Assembly (NCBI GenBank): GCA_963589785.1
Contig: CAVAMJ010000009.1
Span: forward strand, 1 to 64,000
Direction of reading: 5' to 3'
Length of the DNA: 64,000 nt
Source: SIG603 sp963589785
Lineage (GTDB): Bacteria > Bacillota > Clostridia > Oscillospirales > Acutalibacteraceae
Positions 58,727-64,000 of this stretch are shown piece by piece (positions within the stretch are counted from its first letter, which is position 1; each line of letters starts with the position of its first letter). The notes beneath the pieces are model-generated. The model was not told where the DNA came from and did no database searches. It saw nothing but the letters and a program-made list of their open reading frames with translations. A program made the translations under genes and the position numbers.

Positions 58727-60994
58727 ATGGATAAATTTAAGGACAGAACTCTCTCTCCGAGAGAAAGAGCATTAGACCTTGTTGATAGACTTAGTCTTAG
58801 AGAAAAGGTCGGACAGTTAAATCAGAGGTTATATGGATTTAGAAGCTATGAGCGAGAAGGAGATAAAGTCGAAATAGCAAAAAGCTTTAAGGATGAAGTG
58901 GGAAAATGGGGCGGGTTAGGAACCCTCTACGGACTTTATCGTGCTGATCCGTGGGCTGATAAGGATTACTCAAGCGGATTGACGGATGAACTTGCAGTAA
59001 AAACCTATAATGAAATGCAGAAGTACGTAATCGAACATTCGCGCTTTGGAATTCCAATGCTCATGAGCAGTGAGTGCCCACACGGTCATCAGGCTTTGGA
59101 CGGCTATCTTTTGCCGGTTAATCTCGCAGTCGGAGCGACATATAACCCGGAGCTAGTAGAAAACGGCTTTGAAGTAGTCGGCAAACAGCTCAAAGAAGTG
59201 GGAGTTGATTTTGCGCTTGCATCAATGCTCGATGTTCTTAGAGATCCACGCTGGGGAAGAAGTGAGGAGTGCTACGGAGAAGACCCGTATCTCTGCTCAA
59301 GTTTTGCGGCGGCAGCGACAAAGGGCCTAAGAAAAACAGGTGTTGAAGTAGTCTCTAAGCATTTTTGCGCACAGGGAGAGACAACAGGCGGAGTCAATGC
59401 CAGTGCCGCAAGAATAGGCGAGAGGGAACTGCGTGAAATTCACTTTCCGCCGATGAAATCAGCGGTTAAAGCAGGCACAACAGGAGTTATGGCGGCTTAT
59501 AATGAGATTGACGGAGTTCCGTGCCATGCAAACGATTGGCTTTTGGGTGATGTACTAAGAGAGGAATTCGGCTTTGACGGCATTGTTATGGCTGACGGTG
59601 TTGCAATTGACCGTTTAGATGTTCTGACAGACGGAGATTTAGCAAAAAATGCCGCACTGGCTCTTAAAGCTGGTGTGCAAATAAGCTTGTGGGATGATAG
59701 CTTTTCTAAGCTTGAGGATGCGGTTAATCGTGGACTCGTTTCTGAAGAAAAATTAGATGAAGCAGTTACAAAAATTCTTGAATTGAAATTTGAAAGAGGA
59801 TTGTTTGAAAATCCTTATATTGAAGAAAAAGTTTTGACTAATTTTAACGGTGACGAAAAATATCCGCAAAGCTTAGAAATAGCAAGACAGGCGGCGGTTC
59901 TTTTGAAGAATGACGGCATACTTCCGTTAGATAAGAACAAAGAACTTAATATAGCGGTAATCGGGCCAAATGCTGATGAGATTTATCGTCAACTGGGTGA
60001 TTATACACCGCCGCTTAGAGATGGTTTCGGAAAAACCGTTCTAAAGGGACTTTGTGATGAATTCAAATCTGCCAAGATAAATTATGCTGTTGGCTGTAAT
60101 ATATGCGATGAGGACAATTCTTTAATAGAAGAAGCTAAACGAATTGCCGAAAAAAGCGATGTTGTTATACTTGCGCTCGGCGGTTCTTCAAGCAGATTTT
60201 CGGGTGCTAAGTTTGATTCTAACGGAGCGGCAATGCTCGGCGAAAAGCTTCAAATGGATTGCGGCGAAGGCGTGGATGCATCCGATTTGAAGCTTCCCGG
60301 AGTTCAAAACAAGCTTGCGGCGGCTGTGTTTGCGACCGGCAAGCCTGTTATCAGTGTGATAATATCGGGAAGACCTTATGCTGTGCCTGAAATCGCAGAG
60401 AATAGCAAGGCTCTTTTGTGGTCGTTTTACCCGGGCCCATGGGGTGGAAAAGCCATAGCAGAAATAATCAGCGGAAAAATCAATCCAAGCGGCTGTCTGC
60501 CGGTTTCAATTCCGAGAACAACCGGACAATTACCTGTTTACTATAATGCCCGTGACTCATACGAAAAAATGCACTATCATGATTGCAAGGATTCTCCTCT
60601 TTATCCTTTTGGCTATGGACTAAGCTATACTTCGTTTAGCGTTGATGTAAAACAAAATACAGATAAGTTAAACATAGATGATATAAACGGCGGAAATAAG
60701 CTTGTCTTGACTTGTGAAGTAAAAAACACGGGTTCAGCAGACGGATTCGCGGTTTTACAGCTATATATTCACGGAACGAACGGAAGTATCGTGAGAAGAT
60801 GTAAGGAACTTAAGTCTTTTGAAAAGGTTTTCTTAAAGGTCGGTGAGAAAAGACAGGTTAACCTTGAACTTGATAAAGATGCACTTAGCATATGGAATCG
60901 CAAAATGGAATTCACGCCTGAAAAAAGTAAGATTGAGTTAATCCTTGAAGAAAGTGGTAAGATAGTATATTCAGGAGAACTCAATATTATCTGA
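58727..60994 (+). CDS. Glycoside hydrolase family 3 (beta-glucosidase-like)
   Basis: A 755-residue exo-acting glycosidase. The N-terminal barrel contains KHFCAQGE and the nucleophile D290 in GIVMADGVAIDRL. The alpha/beta sandwich domain (about 395-600) includes LLKNDGILPL, AVIGPNA and LGGSSSRFSG. A fibronectin-III-like domain ends the protein. No signal peptide is present, so it cleaves imported oligosaccharides. GAGGAG precedes ATG 58727; longer frames lack support. GH3 members cleave beta-glucosides, beta-xylosides or N-acetylglucosaminides; the insertion HEMIN-like KHFCAQGE suggests beta-gluco/xylosidase, not NagZ. Confidence 0.93.
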   Translation: MDKFKDRTLSPRERALDLVDRLSLREKVGQLNQRLYGFRSYEREGDKVEIAKSFKDEVGKWGGLGTLYGLYRADPWADKDYSSGLTDELAVKTYNEMQKYVIEHSRFGIPMLMSSECPHGHQALDGYLLPVNLAVGATYNPELVENGFEVVGKQLKEVGVDFALASMLDVLRDPRWGRSEECYGEDPYLCSSFAAAATKGLRKTGVEVVSKHFCAQGETTGGVNASAARIGERELREIHFPPMKSAVKAGTTGVMAAYNEIDGVPCHANDWLLGDVLREEFGFDGIVMADGVAIDRLDVLTDGDLAKNAALALKAGVQISLWDDSFSKLEDAVNRGLVSEEKLDEAVTKILELKFERGLFENPYIEEKVLTNFNGDEKYPQSLEIARQAAVLLKNDGILPLDKNKELNIAVIGPNADEIYRQLGDYTPPLRDGFGKTVLKGLCDEFKSAKINYAVGCNICDEDNSLIEEAKRIAEKSDVVILALGGSSSRFSGAKFDSNGAAMLGEKLQMDCGEGVDASDLKLPGVQNKLAAAVFATGKPVISVIISGRPYAVPEIAENSKALLWSFYPGPWGGKAIAEIISGKINPSGCLPVSIPRTTGQLPVYYNARDSYEKMHYHDCKDSPLYPFGYGLSYTSFSVDVKQNTDKLNIDDINGGNKLVLTCEVKNTGSADGFAVLQLYIHGTNGSIVRRCKELKSFEKVFLKVGEKRQVNLELDKDALSIWNRKMEFTPEKSKIELILEESGKIVYSGELNII

Positions 60995-61057
60995 GACTTC
61001 TCAATTAATAAAAAATAACGAATTTGCAAAGAAAATGAATAGCTTTCGCTGCCCTTG

Positions 61058-61086
61058 TTGACTTTTAACTACAAAAAAGGTACTAT
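61058..61086 (+). promoter_or_regulatory. Promoter of the PAP2 gene
   Basis: TTGACT (61058-61063), a 17-nt spacer and TACTAT (61081-61086), 55 bases before the ATG. Confidence 0.5.
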
Positions 61087-61140
61087 GTAACTAAGCGTAG
61101 GTTGTGTTGATTTGAAAAAGAGTACTAAAGAGGGAACAGC

Positions 61141-61683
61141 ATGCTAAAACATATTCAGCATTTCGATTGGACGATAATGCGTTGGATACAGAAAAACATC
61201 AAATGCGATGCACTCGATTTTCTTATGCCTAAATTGACAAAGCTTGGAAACGGCGGATTTGTTTGGCTGATTTCAGCAGTGTTTATGCTGATGTCAAAGA
61301 CATATCAAAGATACGGCGTTGCTATGCTGGTAGGCTTAGCATCGGGAGTTTTGACAGGAAATATATTCCTTAAAAACATAGTCGCAAGGCATCGCCCGTG
61401 CTGGCTCGAAGAAGCCATTTTGCTGATAAAAAATCCAAAGGATTATTCATTTCCGTCCTGTCATACGCTTTCTTCTGTGATAGCGGCGGTGATTATGTCC
61501 TCTGCAAATTGGCATTTTGCATTTTTCGCTGTTCCTATAGCCGCGATAATCGCTTTTTCAAGACTGTATTTATATGTTCACTTTCCGTCCGATGTGTTGG
61601 CATCGGTTGTCTTGGGATTGATCCTCGGTCACATGGGCTTATGGATTGTCCTTGGTCTTTATTACGGAGGAACAGTAGTTTAA
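61141..61683 (+). CDS. PAP2-family lipid phosphatase
   Basis: A 180-residue membrane phosphatase with about five helices. The three catalytic motifs are KNIVARHRPC (KxxxxxxRP), SFPSCHT (PSGH-type, here PSCH) and SRLYLYVHFPSDV (SRxxxxxHxxxD). It may hydrolyse undecaprenyl diphosphate or phosphatidic-type lipids. The substitution of Gly by Cys in PSGH is unusual but seen in related members. The ATG has GAGGGAAC upstream. A terminator follows. Confidence 0.9.
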   Translation: MLKHIQHFDWTIMRWIQKNIKCDALDFLMPKLTKLGNGGFVWLISAVFMLMSKTYQRYGVAMLVGLASGVLTGNIFLKNIVARHRPCWLEEAILLIKNPKDYSFPSCHTLSSVIAAVIMSSANWHFAFFAVPIAAIIAFSRLYLYVHFPSDVLASVVLGLILGHMGLWIVLGLYYGGTVV

Positions 61684-61690
61684 TTTAAAG

Positions 61691-61722
61691 AAAACCGCTG
61701 AGATTGATTTCTCGGCGGTTTT
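61691..61722 (+). terminator. Rho-independent terminator of the PAP2 gene
   Basis: A 12-bp stem with one G-U pair (61691-61702 with 61711-61722), followed by a T-run. Confidence 0.85.
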
Positions 61723-61813
61723 TGATTTTATATTTTAGTAAATTTAAAATTAAATAGCTTAATGATATTTCTGTACAAGAATTTTATTCAAAGTTACAGA
61801 GGTTTTGTGTATT

Positions 61814-61846
61814 AACTGCAACAAATGATAAGCGTTTGTTGCAGTT
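61814..61846 (+). other. Perfect 12-bp hairpin of unknown role
   Basis: AACTGCAACAAA (61814-61825) pairs perfectly with TTTGTTGCAGTT (61835-61846) around a 9-nt loop, followed by TTCTGCTT. It lies 90 bases after an existing terminator, so it ends no known gene. It may terminate an unrecognised small RNA or lie in a leader. Confidence 0.45.
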
Positions 61847-61931
61847 TTCTGCTTGTGAGCTGTTTTCTTTGCAATACTCGATGAAATAAATGAAAAGACC
61901 GTAAGGCAAGAAAACAACTTTTTGAGTAAAA

Positions 61932-61957
61932 TATAATCACATTCAGAAAAGCTTTTC
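61932..61957 (+). promoter_or_regulatory. Possible regulated promoter of the sugar symporter
   Basis: TATAAT (61932-61937) without a good -35, followed by the palindrome GAAAAGCTTTTC (61946-61957) across the expected transcription start. A repressor or activator site is possible. Confidence 0.35.
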
Positions 61958-62015
61958 CTCCTTGGTAAACCGGAAATCGCTAAGGAAATATTAATTAAAT
62001 TTAAAGGTGAAGGAT

Positions 62016-63386
62016 ATGGAAAATATAAATGTAAAAAAGGCGTCAAAGCTTGCCGTGGTTTGTTACGGACTCGGTGACTTGGCATCACAGTTTGTTTGGA
62101 CATTTGTCGGATCTTATTTAACGATATTCTATACAGACGTAGTCGGTTTTGCTCCTGTTGTTGTTTCAGCAATTATGCTTATCGCTCGTATTTGGGATGC
62201 TATCAATGACCCAATGATGGGTGCTATTGCAGAGAACTCCCGTTCAAAATTCGGACGTTTCCGTCCTTGGATTGCATTCGGATGCCCGTTCCTTGCTATA
62301 TTTGCAGTTATGACATTCATTAATGTAGGCAACGGAGTCGGCGGAATTATTTTCTCCGGTGTTGTATATATCATCGCAGGTATGCTTTACACACTCGTTA
62401 ATATTCCTTACTCATCATTAGCCGCTGTTATGACTGAGGATTCCAAGCAGCGCAACACAATCGGTGTTTCAAGAAATATCGGTATGAACCTCGGTATGAT
62501 CATTGTTAATGCTTGCTCTGCAGGACTTGCACTTCACTTCTCAGGAAGCGGAGCAGAGGTTGCTACAGGTCACGGCTACATGATGACAGCAATTGTTTAT
62601 TCTGTAATTTCAATTCCACTCTTCTTGATTGTTTTCTTTACATCTAAGGAAGTAATTGTACCGACTACAGAAGCAAAGAAGCTAAATCCGAAGGAAACCT
62701 TTAGCGGTATGGTAAAGAACAAGTACCTTATGGTAATCTTTATCATCTCCACTATCCAGATGGTAGCTTTCATGGGTCGTATTTCAATCACAACATACTA
62801 TGTTATCTATTGCCTTGGTGCATTCACACTCATTTCGCTCATTATGACAATCCCGTCAATCGGCGGTATAGTCGGTTCGTTTATCGTTGCTCCTCTTGCA
62901 AATAAGTTTGGTAAGAAGCAAATCCTTGCAATTTGCCTTGCAGGTCAGGGTGTCGGTCTCTTAGTAGTTTACCTTGCACCGTTCACCAACATGACACAGA
63001 TTATCATTGGTCACTGCATCTACGGTATATTCAACTGCGGCTTCCCGATTTGTCTTTCAATGGTCGCTGATTGCGTCGACTTCTGGCAGGATAAGACAGG
63101 TGTTCGTCAGGACGGATCTTACTATGCAACATACGGTCTTTCCACAAAGCTCGGAAACGCTATCGGTTCAGCATTCGGAATTCTTGTCATCAGCGGATTC
63201 GGTTATGTTGCCGGCAGCATGGAGCAGAGCGCAAAGGCTCTTTCAGGTATTAACATCACTGTTAACCTTATCCCGGCAGTCCTCCTTATCGTTTCAGCAG
63301 TAGCACTTATGTTCCTCTGGGATAAGTCAGATAAGGACTTCGACGATATCAGAGCAAATCTTAAAGCAAAAAATACACAGAATTAA
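62016..63386 (+). CDS. GPH-family glycoside:cation symporter
   Basis: A 456-residue MFS transporter with 12 transmembrane helices, related to MelB and YicJ. The N-terminal YGLGDLASQFVWTFVGSYLTIFYTDVVG, the cation-site region RIWDAINDPMMGAIAENSRSKFGRFRPWI and the motif-A-like loop are characteristic. It imports glycosides or glucuronides with Na+ or H+. AAAGGTGAAGG precedes ATG 62016. The next gene, a sugar isomerase-like protein, starts 21 bases after it, so both belong to a carbohydrate operon that continues beyond the window. The sugar cannot be named. Confidence 0.93.
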   Translation: MENINVKKASKLAVVCYGLGDLASQFVWTFVGSYLTIFYTDVVGFAPVVVSAIMLIARIWDAINDPMMGAIAENSRSKFGRFRPWIAFGCPFLAIFAVMTFINVGNGVGGIIFSGVVYIIAGMLYTLVNIPYSSLAAVMTEDSKQRNTIGVSRNIGMNLGMIIVNACSAGLALHFSGSGAEVATGHGYMMTAIVYSVISIPLFLIVFFTSKEVIVPTTEAKKLNPKETFSGMVKNKYLMVIFIISTIQMVAFMGRISITTYYVIYCLGAFTLISLIMTIPSIGGIVGSFIVAPLANKFGKKQILAICLAGQGVGLLVVYLAPFTNMTQIIIGHCIYGIFNCGFPICLSMVADCVDFWQDKTGVRQDGSYYATYGLSTKLGNAIGSAFGILVISGFGYVAGSMEQSAKALSGINITVNLIPAVLLIVSAVALMFLWDKSDKDFDDIRANLKAKNTQN

Positions 63387-63407
63387 ATTTGAAAGGATGA
63401 AATAATT

Positions 63408-64000
63408 ATGGGCATTAAATCATCAGTCAGCTTATACAGCCTTCAGTATCAGTACCTCACAGGTAAAATGAACCTCGAGGAAATTGTTAAATATGTTAAG
63501 TCACTCGGAACAGACGGAATCGAGCTTTTGCCCGACCAGATGATTCCCGGTGCACCGGAGCCGTCAGAGGAGACACTTGCAAAGTGGGACGAGATTATCA
63601 AGAACAATCCTATCGGCCTTGCTTGTGATGACTGCTTCCTCAACACAAATATGTATAAAAACCGTGAACTCACAAAGAGAGAGTGCATCGACCTCATCAA
63701 AAAAGAGATCAAGCTTGCTCACCGCCTTGGTTTCAAGGTTTTAAGACTTGTTTCAATGGTTCCCGCTTGGGTTCTTGAGCCGTGCCTTGAGACAGCCGAG
63801 AAGTACGATGTTTGCATGTGCATTGAGATTCACGCCGGTCTTGGATTCGGCGTTCCTAAGACAGAGGAATTCCTCGCAGAGATGTTAAGACTCAATTCTC
63901 CTTATATCGGCATTGTTCCGGATTCAGGACTTTTCTGCAAGAGACCGCCTCGTGTTATGACAAACTACTGCCGTGAGGTCTACGGTACTAACGACGAGCT
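63408..64000 (+). CDS. Xylose isomerase-like TIM-barrel sugar phosphate isomerase/epimerase (partial)
   Basis: The gene starts at ATG 63408 with GAAAGGATGA upstream and is still open at the window end (197 complete codons). The product begins MGIKSSVSLYSLQYQ and has strand-helix repeats typical of the AP_endonuc_2/xylose isomerase-like fold: DGIELLPDQMIP, KLAHRLGFKVLRLV, CIEIHAGLGF and IGIVPDSGLF, where E, H and D residues are metal ligands in this fold. Members epimerise or isomerise sugars such as inosose or hydroxypyruvate. Its pairing with a GPH symporter suggests catabolism of the imported sugar. Confidence 0.88.
   Translation, partial: MGIKSSVSLYSLQYQYLTGKMNLEEIVKYVKSLGTDGIELLPDQMIPGAPEPSEETLAKWDEIIKNNPIGLACDDCFLNTNMYKNRELTKRECIDLIKKEIKLAHRLGFKVLRLVSMVPAWVLEPCLETAEKYDVCMCIEIHAGLGFGVPKTEEFLAEMLRLNSPYIGIVPDSGLFCKRPPRVMTNYCREVYGTNDE

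Larger units (their letters stand above)
61684..62015. other. Intergenic region with two unexplained inverted repeats
   Basis: No gene was found. It holds the PAP2 terminator (61691-61722), a strong hairpin at 61814-61846, an orphan -10-like TATAAT (61932-61937) and a 12-bp palindrome GAAAAGCTTTTC (61946-61957). The latter two could be the regulated promoter of the sugar symporter. Confidence 0.5.

Overview
The window is a 64 kb chromosomal segment of a low-GC, anaerobic Gram-positive bacterium, most likely a Clostridia member of the Ruminococcaceae/Oscillospiraceae type. The basis is AT-rich intergenic DNA, strong AGGAGG-type ribosome binding sites, TTGACA/TATAAT promoters, a ctsR-mcsA-mcsB-clpC operon, pyruvate phosphate dikinase, a FeoB-associated Cys-rich peptide, DUF3793, NrdR, and mreBCD-mrdA next to minD and mgsA. 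The assignment rests on gene content only. Almost all of the DNA is coding. I found no insertion sequence, prophage or CRISPR array.

Layout. (1) 1-1540: a tRNA-Ala, then an accessory-looking stretch with a consensus promoter, two tiny hydrophobic peptides, a perfect 14-bp hairpin, an excisionase-like helix-turn-helix protein and one small reverse-strand ORF. (2) 1543-8248: a six-gene operon for a galactofuranose-containing surface glycan (two GT2 glycosyltransferases, ABC permease and ATPase, a GlfT2-type galactofuranosyltransferase, UDP-galactopyranose mutase). (3) 8339-26831: housekeeping and metabolic genes, including patatin, trmB, inositol phosphatase, a Met-gamma-lyase-like PLP enzyme, Asp/Glu racemase, PP2C phosphatase, ppdK, pth, mfd, an unusual translation GTPase fused to a YacP/Rae1-like NYN nuclease, Fe-S aldo/keto reductase, fructokinase and an SH3 lipoprotein. 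(4) 26916-28756: an apparent iron regulon with two matching palindromic operators, a FeoB-associated peptide, a DtxR-like regulator, DUF3793 and flavodoxin. (5) 28814-34795: hsp20 behind both a CtsR box and a CIRCE element, then nrdR, an ABC-F ATPase, mtaB and an Atg22-like MFS protein. (6) 34850-39230 (reverse): GH13 amylase and glycogen phosphorylase. (7) 39569-49759: zapA-like, U32 peptidase, dut, mreBCD, mrdA, orphan minD, mgsA, uppP. (8) 49795-58576: ftsK, a ComEC-like metallohydrolase with DUF3006, and the ctsR-mcsA-mcsB-clpC heat-shock operon. (9) 58727-64000: GH3 glycosidase, PAP2 phosphatase, GPH sugar symporter, and a sugar isomerase-like gene cut by the window edge.

How the genes work together. 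The galactan operon, uppP, PAP2, mrdA and mreBCD all concern the envelope. GH13, GlgP, GH3, the GPH symporter, fructokinase, ppdK and mgsA form an intracellular sugar economy. CtsR appears to control both its own operon and hsp20, the latter jointly with HrcA. A DtxR-like protein probably controls the flavodoxin group. The most unusual single gene is the ribosome GTPase-nuclease fusion at 20725-23373. All functional statements come from motif recognition and were not checked by database search.
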